The notes below the pieces were generated by a model, which had not been told where the DNA came from, did no database searches, and worked only from the letters and a program-made list of their open reading frames with translations. Below, piece after piece: positions 1 through 7,238 of a DNA stretch of 34,738 nucleotides; positions within the stretch are counted from its first letter, which is position 1; every line of letters begins with the position of its first letter. A program made the position numbers and the translations under genes. Origin of the DNA: Thermodesulfovibrionales bacterium. Lineage in GTDB: Bacteria; Nitrospirota; Thermodesulfovibrionia; Thermodesulfovibrionales; UBA9159. The stretch lies in the NCBI GenBank assembly GCA_035686305.1, contig DASRZP010000064.1, positions 1 through 34,738 on the forward strand, written 5' to 3'.

Positions 1-111
1 CAAAATGCACGCAGTCAATAACGACAACTATTTCTAAAGGAATTTCCCGGTGCTTAGGTGGGTCTTACATCTTTGATGCAGAATTTATCATAGTTTTCAA
101 CGGGTTGTCGA

Positions 112-690
112 CTAAATCAGGAGAGATCTCCGAAACTCCTGAACAACGGCTTCACGAAACTCGCGAAACTTTGGGCAGCGATATTCTATCTTTGAAATAT
201 CCGATGCTCTCGCTATCTCCTTTGCCACTTTATCTGTATAGGGCACTTCAGCTTCAGAAAGCATTTGTGTAAGATGATTCTTAGGTCGAGCAATCGACCC
301 AAGGTTTTCATTTACCTTGGATACGGTTCTTCCTGAGCGCGCTTGTGTTACTCTCGATATTGCTTCGTCATCAGCAAGAAGCCACGTTTCAAGGGCCTGG
401 ACTATAACTACAAACTTCACTTCGAAAGGATATGTCCGGCCCTCAATTTTGTTTTTCATCCTCTCTAAGAGTTCGGCAACGTTCTTGTTATCAGCATCTC
501 GAATCACGAATACCTTATCGACGTGGCCCCCTTGGTTCGCAAACCGGAATAATTCAAGAAAGCTCGGAAACTTGTTCATCAAACGATCTGTCCCGCCGCT
601 TGTACGGGAGATCATTCGAATATCGCTCGAAAGGCATTTCTTAATAAGCTCCGTAAGAGCCGCCTCATCATAAGTCCCTTCGATTAGTAC
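112..690 (-). CDS. TOPRIM-fold DUF4276-like protein, partner of the OLD-type ATPase; 5' end abnormal
   Basis: Probable nuclease or effector half of an ATPase-TOPRIM pair; such pairs resemble the OLD and RloA-like anti-phage systems (family knowledge), and the actual activity here is inference. The frame carries two TOPRIM hallmarks: LIEGTYDE near the N-terminus (the motif with the catalytic glutamate) and VFVIRDADNKN (the DxD motif). The only ATG in this frame is at 615, which would delete the first motif. Reading upstream, conserved-looking sequence continues to the GTA codon at 690-688 and on to the ATPase stop at 708-706, with no ATG, GTG or TTG start. An ATG at 698-696 lies in another frame and would join this one if a single base were added near 690-692 (giving MTEVLIEG). 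So there is either a one-base deletion or sequencing error, or unusual initiation. The gene lies in the same frame as, and immediately after, the ATPase. Confidence 0.7.
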   Translation of the reverse strand, partial: VLIEGTYDEAALTELIKKCLSSDIRMISRTSGGTDRLMNKFPSFLELFRFANQGGHVDKVFVIRDADNKNVAELLERMKNKIEGRTYPFEVKFVVIVQALETWLLADDEAISRVTQARSGRTVSKVNENLGSIARPKNHLTQMLSEAEVPYTDKVAKEIARASDISKIEYRCPKFREFREAVVQEFRRSLLI

Positions 691-705
691 TCCGTCATGT
701 TGCCA

Positions 706-1863
706 TCAATTGCCGCTAAGCGCGCCTGAATACCATAATTCTCCAAGGCCAAGTTCTTCACGCTCTAACAGTTCCTTTAGATGGCTTTTTGAAGAAGGTC
801 GTGTGCATCTTGTGGCGCCATCGCTTTTCTCAACAACAATAAGATCATCAAGTTCCACCTTGTCAACCAGATACGGCGAATGAGTCGTCACGATGATTTG
901 TGCTGCTTGCGACCCCAATTCCTTTTGTTTTTGGTTTAGAACCTCAACCAGGGTTTCCAATAATTTTGGATGCAGGTGATTTTCTAATTCTTCAATGCAA
1001 AACAAAGGTGCTCCTAACGCCGATGGCGAAAAAATCAAAGAAAGCCATGCCAAAAAGGCAATCTCTCCGTCAGACATATGTCCCAGGGTGATGGGTCTCT
1101 TGAAGTATTTTTCCATAGTAATCACAAAAGTCGTCGCAAACTGTGTGGGAGGTGTCAAAATTTCCTTCAGCGCGGGAAACACATCACAAGCAGTCTGCTT
1201 GACTAAACGGAATTCGTCCGGGTAATTCGTTTGAAGCGTCATAAACCAGCTTGAGAAATTTTCCCCATTTTCTGTTAGAAACTTTTGAGCCACAACTGCA
1301 TTGGGCTGCTTCATCAGCGCAGGCAGCAAGCGATAGAAGCGCCATGTAGCGAGCTCGTTCTTAATTTCCATCCCTTCCCAACCCGGGACACTAAATTCTA
1401 GAGCAGATCGAGTAGGGTCTTCAGTGACGAATGCGATTGCTCCACTTGCATGCATAACTTTACCTTGGCCATGCCGTAAGTCCAGCAATGTCGACGTCTG
1501 TCCGTCCTTTTCAACAGATAAATGTTCCTTCTCGACTGAGATTAGACCGGTGGGAGAACCGTTAATCGCAATTTCATAGTCGTAGCTTTTTTCGGACTCC
1601 TTTTGATCGGCATCATGTTCAATAACCAGTCGAAATGAAATTGGCCCATTGTCTTCGCCTTTCCACACAACTTCCGAAAATCCGCCTCGATTCAAGAAGG
1701 CCGTATTTACACCAGAAATACACATTTGCGTTAGAAACCTGAAACAATCTAAGAGAGTGCTCTTGCCGGCCATATTAGGCCCAACAAGTATGTTGCGCCT
1801 CCTCATTTCCAGGTCTACATTTTTCAAACTTTTGTAATTCTTAACTTCTATCTTCCTTATCAT
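706..1863 (-). CDS. OLD/RloA-like AAA ATPase (SMC/ABC-type, AAA_21)
   Basis: 385-residue ATPase of the overcoming-lysogenization-defect group, predicted to dimerise on ATP and drive the adjacent TOPRIM protein. Visible motifs: N-terminal IEVKNYKSLKNVDL typical of RecF/OLD ATPases; Walker A GPNMAGKST (residues ~29-37); ABC signature-like HMSDGEIAFLAW (~262); Walker B LFCIEELENHLHP (~287); H-loop IIVTTHSPYLVD (~324). The start has a strong ribosome site (GGAGGGATAGG just before the ATG). It lies 88 bases downstream of a broken aroF-type reading frame on the same strand, and may be transcribed from that gene's promoter. Its stop is immediately followed by the TOPRIM reading frame. This gene and its partner look more AT-rich than the genes from 2177 onward, which suggests acquisition. 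A defence role is inferred from the family, not shown. Confidence 0.88.
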   Translation of the reverse strand: MIRKIEVKNYKSLKNVDLEMRRRNILVGPNMAGKSTLLDCFRFLTQMCISGVNTAFLNRGGFSEVVWKGEDNGPISFRLVIEHDADQKESEKSYDYEIAINGSPTGLISVEKEHLSVEKDGQTSTLLDLRHGQGKVMHASGAIAFVTEDPTRSALEFSVPGWEGMEIKNELATWRFYRLLPALMKQPNAVVAQKFLTENGENFSSWFMTLQTNYPDEFRLVKQTACDVFPALKEILTPPTQFATTFVITMEKYFKRPITLGHMSDGEIAFLAWLSLIFSPSALGAPLFCIEELENHLHPKLLETLVEVLNQKQKELGSQAAQIIVTTHSPYLVDKVELDDLIVVEKSDGATRCTRPSSKSHLKELLEREELGLGELWYSGALSGN

Positions 1864-1950
1864 CCTATCCCTCCTCTAAAGAGGTTTTCATAAGAACAAG
1901 AATATCAAAAACAAGTTGATTTTCCAATGGAATTATTATTTCCATGATTT

Positions 1951-2034
1951 TCAGCCTGCCTCAATCATCTCGATGGTCTTTTTTACGCGCTCGATATCCT
2001 TGTCAGTTGCCGAGTGGTGCATGACGATAAGCAT
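1951..2034 (-). pseudogene. 5' fragment of a DAHP synthase (aroF-type) gene
   Basis: A 27-codon frame starting MLIVMHHSATDKDIERVKKT, then IEMIEAG and a TGA. The start matches the ferredoxin-like N-terminal region of DAHP synthases of the MxIVM...AT..xI..V type (family knowledge). The remaining ~310 residues are missing; an unrelated ATPase gene follows. The fragment keeps an excellent ribosome site (AAGGAG, 7 bases from the ATG) and a plausible promoter (2101-2130). Best read as a gene truncated by insertion or deletion of the neighbouring module. It could survive as a translated leader peptide. Confidence 0.6.
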
Positions 2035-2100
2035 GATTCAACTCCTTCTTCGTGCCGGCTGCTCAATAGACGTACAGTGTCCGGTTGGGCAGCACTGCTT

Positions 2101-2130
2101 ATTCTACATAATGGGGAGAAGAATAGGCAA
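2101..2130 (-). promoter_or_regulatory. Sigma-70-type promoter for the aroF fragment and possibly the ATPase-TOPRIM genes
   Basis: On the minus strand, TTGCCT (2130-2125) and TAGAAT (2106-2101) are separated by 18 bases, about 65 bases upstream of the fragment's ATG. No terminator is evident between it and the ATPase start at 1863. Confidence 0.4.
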
Positions 2131-2162
2131 AGGCAGGACAGAGAGATCTGAATATTATGTGA

Positions 2163-2168
2163 TATAAT
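2163..2168 (+). promoter_or_regulatory. Perfect -10 hexamer in front of the fumarase gene
   Basis: TATAAT lies only 8 bases before the ATG at 2177. No good -35 is seen at the right distance, and there is no clear ribosome site between. If used, the mRNA would be leaderless or nearly so. Confidence 0.35.
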
Positions 2169-2176
2169 CTTCTAGG

Positions 2177-3007
2177 ATGCTGAAACTTCGTGACGGAATC
2201 GTGGAACTCTACCGAAAGGCGGCTACCTCCATCCCCCCCGATGTTGAGGACGCGCTGAAAGCCGCCTTTGCCGCTGAAGAAGACCCCGACGTGAAGGAAG
2301 CCCTTTCCAAAATCCTCGGGGATATCCGTATTTCACGAAAGACGGAAGGTCCTGTCTGCCAGGATATCGGTGTACCCGTTTTCTATATGACAGCGCCCCA
2401 CGGCTTGAGTCACACGGAACTCAGGAATACCGTGCGTGAGGCGACGGCCATAGCGACCGAGAATATTCCCCTGGTGCCCAATGCCATCGACGTACTGAGC
2501 GAAAAGAACTCCGGCAACAATACAGGGATCGGATTCCCCATCATCTATATTGAAGAGACCGCTGATGATACCCTGAAGATCGACCTCATGCTGAAAGATG
2601 CGGGCTGCGAGAATGTGGGTCATCTCTACAGACTGCCTGTAAAAGAACTGCAGGCCCATATGGATCTCGAAGGCGTTGGAAAATGCGTGATTGATGCATT
2701 GAGGAGGAACGAGGGAAAAGGGTGCCCACCCTATATCATCGGTGTAGGCGTCGGCGCCACCGATGACCAGGTCGCGGTCCTCGCCAAGAGACAGCTCTTC
2801 AGGAGGATGAGCGATTCCAGTGAATATGAGGCCGTAGCCGGTCTGGAGAAGAGGCTGGTCGATGAGATAAACGGTCTGGGGATCGGTATCGGCAGGACAA
2901 CGGTGATGGGTGTGAAGGTTGGAATAAGCCACCGCCATACCGCTTCTTATTGTGTCTATGTCTTCGTCTCCTGCTGGTCTATCAGGCGCGCAAGGCTCAT
3001 CTGGTGA
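2177..3007 (+). CDS. Class I fumarate hydratase, alpha subunit (or tartrate dehydratase alpha)
   Basis: 276 residues, full length for the separate alpha subunit of the [4Fe-4S] hydro-lyase that interconverts fumarate and malate. Family landmarks: PVCQDIG (Cys61), NSGNNTGIGFP, GCENVG (Cys144; most relatives I know have GSEN), GCPPYIIGVGVGATDDQVAVLAKRQL (Cys183), IGRTTVMGVKVG and the C-terminal SHRHTASY...SCWSIRRARL. Two of these cysteines (CQD and CPP) are the expected cluster ligands; the third comes from elsewhere in the enzyme. The beta subunit, normally the next gene, is absent: an SDR gene follows at once. It must be encoded elsewhere for the enzyme to work. Related L-tartrate dehydratase cannot be excluded from sequence alone. 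ATG at 2177 is the start that matches the family; its ribosome site is weak. Confidence 0.88.
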   Translation: MLKLRDGIVELYRKAATSIPPDVEDALKAAFAAEEDPDVKEALSKILGDIRISRKTEGPVCQDIGVPVFYMTAPHGLSHTELRNTVREATAIATENIPLVPNAIDVLSEKNSGNNTGIGFPIIYIEETADDTLKIDLMLKDAGCENVGHLYRLPVKELQAHMDLEGVGKCVIDALRRNEGKGCPPYIIGVGVGATDDQVAVLAKRQLFRRMSDSSEYEAVAGLEKRLVDEINGLGIGIGRTTVMGVKVGISHRHTASYCVYVFVSCWSIRRARLIW

Positions 3008-3069
3008 CCATGGGAATGCGTAAAAAGGGTTCCTCAGTAAGTCGCAAACAATCAGAGGGTCTCAAGAAG

Positions 3070-3987
3070 ATGATCTTTATCGCCGGCGGCACAGGGTTTA
3101 TCGGTAAGCATCTCATCAGGGCGCTGAAGGAGAAGGGATATGCATCACGGTGTCTCGCGAGGAAACGGGAGAGGGCAGCCCTCTGTGAAGAGACGGGGTT
3201 TGAAGTCGCTGTCGGTGATATAACGGACAGGGAGAGTCTCAGAAGGCGTCTCGACGGTGCTGAGATGGTTGTACACCTTGTCGGCATCATTGAAGAGAGA
3301 AATGGCGTGACCTTCGAGAAGGTCCATGTTGAGGGAACTGCGAATCTCGTGGATGAGGCCAAGGCTGCCGGCGTGAAACATTTCTTCTATCAGTCTGCCC
3401 TGGGGGCATCACCCGAATCTCCGGCGAAATACCACCGGACAAAGGCTGAGGCTGAGGAGATTGTCAAGGGAAGCGGGCTGCCTTTCACCATCTTCAGACC
3501 GTCCCTCGTTATCGGCGAGAAGGATGGTTTCACTGAAAAGTTGAAGGACCTCGTAAGACTGGCGCCTGTTGTGGCAATCCCCGGGAGCGGAAATGCCAGG
3601 TTCCAGCCTATAGACGTGGATGACCTGGTAAAGTGTCTCCTGGCTATAATCGACAATAAGGATGCCTTTGGCAGGACGTACGAACTCGGAGGCCCTGACC
3701 ACCTGACATACAATGAGCTTGTGGCCCAGCTGATGGATGTGATGGGAGTAAAGAAACCCTTGGTGCACCTGCCAATCGTTTTGGCAAAGGCAGGCATCCC
3801 TTTTGTTGGACTTGCGCAGAGCATAGGGAAATTCTTTGGGAAAGAGGTGCCGACGGTAACGGCTGAACAGCTCTCACTCCTGGAACAAGATAACATCTGC
3901 GCCCCTGACGCCGTGGAAAAGTCTTTCAAGTTCAGACCAATCCCCTATAAAGACGCCCTCAGGAAGTTCATACTCTCCTCACGTTGA
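3070..3987 (+). CDS. NDUFA9-like atypical short-chain dehydrogenase (NAD(P)-binding)
   Basis: 305-residue extended/atypical SDR of the NmrA/NDUFA9 type. The Rossmann motif GGTGFIGKHLIRAL sits at the very N-terminus, followed by VGDITD, a VHLVGI strand, VHVEGTANLVDEAKAAGVKHFFYQSALGA, a YHRTKAEAE segment (Y-x3-K) and TIFRPSLVIG. Bacterial members are commonly annotated as complex I NDUFA9-family proteins or sugar epimerases; the substrate is unknown. I chose ATG 3070 because the nucleotide-binding strand (MIFIAGGTG) should open the protein. An in-frame ATG at 3010, three bases after the fumarase stop, would add a 20-residue basic tail. The close spacing suggests co-transcription with the fumarase subunit. 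Confidence 0.85.
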   Translation: MIFIAGGTGFIGKHLIRALKEKGYASRCLARKRERAALCEETGFEVAVGDITDRESLRRRLDGAEMVVHLVGIIEERNGVTFEKVHVEGTANLVDEAKAAGVKHFFYQSALGASPESPAKYHRTKAEAEEIVKGSGLPFTIFRPSLVIGEKDGFTEKLKDLVRLAPVVAIPGSGNARFQPIDVDDLVKCLLAIIDNKDAFGRTYELGGPDHLTYNELVAQLMDVMGVKKPLVHLPIVLAKAGIPFVGLAQSIGKFFGKEVPTVTAEQLSLLEQDNICAPDAVEKSFKFRPIPYKDALRKFILSSR

Positions 3988-4018
3988 CTGTCGCCTTCTT
4001 CCGTGCTACCCTTTAGAC

Positions 4019-4435
4019 ATGGAGGCCTTTGAGACTCTCGATATCTCCGGTGATGCGGGAATAAAGGCATATGGGAAAAACATCGAGGAGGCCTTTGTCA
4101 ACTCGGCAGTCGGAATGTACAGTCTCATTACAAACCTCGAAGGCATCGAAGAGGCAAAGCGTATCACCGTTTCCTGCGATAGCCATTCGCTCGAAGGGCT
4201 CCTCGTATCGTGGTTGAACGAGCTGATCTTTTCCCTTGATGCCTATGGGTTCATCGGGAAGAAGATATCGGTCAAGAGCCTGAATAATAATAGGATTGAG
4301 GCAGAAGTATCAGGCGAGGACTTTGATCCCGTAAGGCATGAGAGGAAATTGCTCATAAAGGCTGCGACCTATCACAGGTTGAGGGTCGAAAGGATTGATG
4401 ATCACTGGGAGGTTGACGTTATTTTCGATATATAA
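4019..4435 (+). CDS. Archease, activator of RtcB RNA ligase
   Basis: 138-residue archease. Known family members help RtcB guanylylate its active-site histidine and allow multiple turnover. Signature features: N-terminal DISGDAGIKAYG (usual form THTADVGI), NSAVGMYSLITNL, the central LEGLLVSWLNELIFSLD, GEDFDPVRH, and the C-terminal IKAATYHRLRVE...WEVDVIFDI with the metal-binding acidic end. It is 31 bases after the SDR gene and one gene before rtcB, as is common. The adjacent archease supports the view that the UGA-interrupted rtcB downstream is a working gene. ATG 4019 has no strong ribosome site. Confidence 0.93.
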   Translation: MEAFETLDISGDAGIKAYGKNIEEAFVNSAVGMYSLITNLEGIEEAKRITVSCDSHSLEGLLVSWLNELIFSLDAYGFIGKKISVKSLNNNRIEAEVSGEDFDPVRHERKLLIKAATYHRLRVERIDDHWEVDVIFDI

Positions 4436-4848
4436 ACCCTGACGTTGCAAACGATGGCAAGGCAGGCATGGATCGAAGCCCTGTACATGCGATGAGATTC
4501 CGGTAACGAGGTACTTCGATGACTTCATCGTAAGTGACCTCCCGCATTGAGCATACAGCGGCGCAGTCGGCAACCATCAAAGGTATCGGGATACAAGGCT
4601 TCTCACCATACCTGCCTTCCCGAACAAGATAGTTTTATGCAACTGGAAGGTAAACTTGAGAACTATTACTCCTGCAGCCAAATACTTTGGAGGCTGTCAT
4701 TCCCGCAAGCGGAGCGCGTCGGGAATCCTTCTGAGAAACCAGAAAAGATTCCGGACAAGCCGGAATGACAAACAGCAATACGTTTCATGTGTTTGACTGC
4801 CGAAGGAATGGGAACAAAAACAGGCAAAGGCTGAGAGGAGGTGATTCT
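4436..4848. other. 413-bp spacer between archease and rtcB
   Basis: Apart from a 76-bp inverted-repeat element at 4695-4770 and the rtcB ribosome site (AGGAGGTG, 4836-4843), I see no gene I can support. A minus-strand frame across 4440-4640 contains cysteine-rich stretches (VADCAAVCS; DPCLPC in another frame) that could be a decayed gene, but no family fits well. Confidence 0.4.
4695..4770. repeat. MITE-like palindromic element
   Basis: 76 bp bounded by perfect 9-bp terminal inverted repeats TGTCATTCC / GGAATGACA, with further inverted similarity inside (CCCGCAAGCGG versus CCGGACAAGCCGG; GGAATC versus GATTCC). Elements with this start and end are widespread as dispersed repeats in bacterial genomes (from memory). 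It ends 78 bases before the rtcB ATG, so it may supply a hairpin to the rtcB leader. Confidence 0.6.
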
Positions 4849-6294
4849 ATGAGTCTCGATAAACTGCGGAGGATTGATGGTACAAAGGTTGAAGTACCTG
4901 TCGATTACAAGGCCGGCATGAAGGTTAGAGGAATCATTTATGTGGACGAGGTCCTCGAGAAGGCCCTGGAGAGCCAGTGCATTGATCAGGTTGCGAATGT
5001 GGCGATGCTCCCGGGTATCGTCGGCGCCTCTCTTGCGATGCCCGATATTCACACGGGGTATGGGTTCAGCATCGGCGGGGTGGCTGCTTTTGATGTGAAG
5101 GACGGGATAATCTCGCCGGGCGGCGTGGGCTATGACATCAATTGAGGAGTCAGGCTCCTCAGGAGCAACCTCAGAAAAGACGAGGTTGTTTCGAGGCTCA
5201 AGGATCTCGTGGGGGTCCTCTCTAGCGAAGTGCCTTCGGGCGTCGGTTCGAAGGGAAAGATCCGTCTCACATCAGAAAGTCACAGACATCTCCTCATAAA
5301 GGGCGCCCGCTGGGCTGTCGAGCAGGGACTCGGTGAGCCGGCCGATCTGGAGAAGACCGAATCCGGAGGCTGCATTGACGGTGCAGATCCTGATCTCATA
5401 AGTCAGAAGGCCTATGAAAGGGGAAGGGCGCAGCAGGGGACCCTCGGCTCGGGCAACCATTTTATCGAAGTGCAGTATGTTGACGAAATCTATGATCAGG
5501 GGGTTGCGAACGCCTTGGGGCTCTTCAGCGGACAGGCCACGGTGATGATCCATACCGGTTCCCGGGGCTTCGGTCATCAGGTCTGCACAGATTTCCTTGA
5601 GGTCATGGAGAGGGCGGTGAGCAAATATCACATCGAGCTTCCTGACAGGGAACTCGCCTGTGCGCCTTTCGCAAGCTCCGAGGCAAAGGATTATCTTGCC
5701 GCGATGAGGGCTGCGGCAAATTATGCCTGGGCAAACAGACAGTGTATTATGCACTGGGCGCGTGAGGCCTTTATGAAGGTCTTTCAGTCAACTCCGGGGC
5801 AACTCGGTATGAGTCTCATCTATGATGTGGCCCATAATATTGCGAAGGTTGAGGACCATATCGTTGATGGGAAGAAGAGAAAGCTCGTTGTCCACAGGAA
5901 GGGCGCGACGAGGGCCTTTGCACCGGGGCATCCTGATCTGCCGCAGGCCTACCGGCCTTTTGGCCAGCCTGTGCTGATACCCGGAGATATGGGAAGGGCA
6001 TCATTTGTGTTGATCGGGACGGAAAAGGCGATGGAGGAGACCTTTGGTTCGACATGCCACGGTGCGGGTCGAGTCATGTCGCGCCACCAGGCGATACGTC
6101 AGGCAAAGGGGCGTTCTATTTGGAGGGAGATGGAGGATAAGGGGATAATCGTGAGGTCGGCAGGCCGTGAGACGCTTGCCGAGGAGATGTCAGAGGCTTA
6201 CAAGGACATAGCAAACGTAGTCGACGTTGTTCACCATGCTGGAATATCAAGGAAGGTCGCCAGGCTCAGGCCCTTGGGAGTAGTGAAAGGGTGA
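4849..6294 (+). CDS. rtcB: RtcB RNA-splicing ligase with in-frame UGA (Sec99) at the metal-binding cysteine
   Basis: RtcB joins 2',3'-cyclic-phosphate or 3'-phosphate RNA ends to 5'-OH ends using GTP and Mn2+. ATG 4849 has a strong ribosome site (AGGAGGTG). The frame reads [11 protein letters not shown] (5143-5145), GVRLLRSNL, and continues open to 6294: 481 residues with the UGA read as one amino acid. All other active-site residues are present at the spacing of the Pyrococcus enzyme: Asp96, His204 (GSGNHFIE), His235 ([10 protein letters not shown]), His329 (AHNIAK), guanylated His404 ([10 protein letters not shown]), and the VVKG C-terminus. The UGA replaces only the invariant cysteine of the GxDINCG motif (Cys98 in Pyrococcus), which binds Mn2+. 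A SECIS-like hairpin follows at 5162-5192. I infer a selenoprotein; a nonsense mutation or base-call error is the alternative. Automated tools would split it into 4849-5145 and 5209-6294. Confidence 0.87.
5162..5192 (+). promoter_or_regulatory. Candidate bacterial SECIS element in rtcB mRNA
   Basis: Directly 3' of the UGA, GGAGCAACCTC (5162-5172) pairs with GAGGTTGTTTC (5182-5192) in an unbroken 11-bp stem (nine Watson-Crick pairs, two G-U pairs) around a 9-nt loop. The core seven pairs CAACCTC/GAGGTTG are perfect. The loop begins 27 nt after the UGA and has G as its second base; both fit the known bacterial SECIS pattern (loop roughly 16-37 nt from the UGA, a G among the first two loop bases). 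SelB binding is inferred. Confidence 0.6.
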
Positions 6295-6312
6295 AGCGAC
6301 TATAGGTTCCGA

Positions 6313-7236
6313 TCACTTATCCCGCGAGATGATTGCGGTAAAGATGTGTGTGATATCTCCGCCATGACCGTCAGAGACGATAACAGAAGCGGGCGCTGCG
6401 CCGACGAATTCCTTCGGCACCTCCCATCGTACAATTCCCCGCGATCCGTCAACGGTCATCCCTGGAGGCCCCGACTTGAGGGAATACGTCAGGGCATCTC
6501 CATCAGGGTCGGCAGCCTTGATCTGATAGATGTAGACCTTCCCATCGAAGCTGACCTTCTTATCATCCATGACTACCGGAGGCATGTTCGCGATCTCTCT
6601 GTTTAACACGACAGTATTGCCGTACTCCTCTCCATCGAAGGCGGTTATCCTGACGGATATCTTATCACCTCTCTTGAGTGGACCGATTATCCGTTTGCCG
6701 TTTCCGGCAGGCTCTCCATTCTTTGTCCATTCATATTGGAGGGTAATATTATCGCCGTCCGCATCCCGCACCGCTGTTTCGACACTCAGAGAACCGCCCT
6801 GACCGGACTCAGGGACGATCTTTGCGTCGGTAATCTGCGGTGGTGCGTTTCTTATCTGCACGATGTCGGACAGGACTTCTCTTCCCCCTATCATCGCCCT
6901 GACCTGGACCTTATCGCCTTTTCTGACGCCTGATGGTTTGAACTGATTCGGTATCGGGCTGGCTACGGTTTTACCATTCACCAGCCACTCGATCTTTGCG
7001 GCAGCTAGATCGAAGCCTTGCGGGCTGAGGACAATCGTCGAATCTGTTGTGGCTTTTTCCGGAGAAATTCTTATGCCATAGAGTGCAGAACTCTCGTTAA
7101 CTGACTGTGAGGCTCCTTGTACCGCCTCTTTTACCGACTCGGAATCTTTCTGTCGGCCCATCTCCCCGCTCTTTTCCGAGGAGCAGGAGAGGGAGAGGAG
7201 AAGCAAGAATGTCATGAGAGAGGCGAGTCCCCGCAT
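6313..7236 (-). CDS. Ig/cadherin-like lipoprotein at the end of the pilin operon
   Basis: 307 residues. A signal peptide with lipobox (SLSC, Cys18) predicts a lipid-anchored periplasmic or outer-membrane protein. The mature part has three or four beta-rich segments: IRISPEKATTDSTIVLSP, then PPQITDAKIVPESGQGGSL...VRDADGDNITLQYEWTKNGEP, then NMPPVVMDDKKVSFDGKVYIYQIKAADPDGDALTYSLKSGPPGM ending VSDGHGG. The D-x-D-G-D and DGHGG motifs are typical of calcium-binding cadherin-like or Ig-like repeats. It starts two bases after the PilX-like gene's stop, so it is likely the last gene of the minor-pilin operon and may assist pilus assembly or adhesion. It converges on rtcB with only 18 bases between; no terminator is visible there. 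Function otherwise unknown. Confidence 0.75.
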   Translation of the reverse strand: MRGLASLMTFLLLLSLSCSSEKSGEMGRQKDSESVKEAVQGASQSVNESSALYGIRISPEKATTDSTIVLSPQGFDLAAAKIEWLVNGKTVASPIPNQFKPSGVRKGDKVQVRAMIGGREVLSDIVQIRNAPPQITDAKIVPESGQGGSLSVETAVRDADGDNITLQYEWTKNGEPAGNGKRIIGPLKRGDKISVRITAFDGEEYGNTVVLNREIANMPPVVMDDKKVSFDGKVYIYQIKAADPDGDALTYSLKSGPPGMTVDGSRGIVRWEVPKEFVGAAPASVIVSDGHGGDITHIFTAIISRDK

Positions 7237-7238
7237 GA

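Noticed and set aside
703-708. Second selenocysteine at the ATPase TGA
   Set aside because: No cysteine is expected at the junction and the ATPase ends naturally there; a lost base or unusual start in the TOPRIM gene explains it better.
1916-2167. Plus-strand 83-residue ORF
   Set aside because: It is the antisense of the aroF fragment, with no ribosome site and low-complexity hydrophobic translation.
4310-4640. Minus-strand frames with DPCLPC and VADCAAVCS as a hydrogenase or Fe-S protein remnant
   Set aside because: Only short cysteine motifs match; flanking residues fit no family, and the frames overlap archease.
5143-5161. Alternative hairpin TGAGGAG/CTCCTCA, which includes the UGA itself, as the SECIS
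   Set aside because: Its loop begins only 4 nt after the UGA, too close for known bacterial SECIS elements; kept only as a competing fold of the 5162-5192 hairpin.
4849-6294. Genome-wide reassignment of UGA to an amino acid as explanation for the rtcB interruption
   Set aside because: Many intact genes in the window end in TGA at the expected C-terminus (fumarase, SDR, symporter-kinase, BioW), so UGA is a normal stop.
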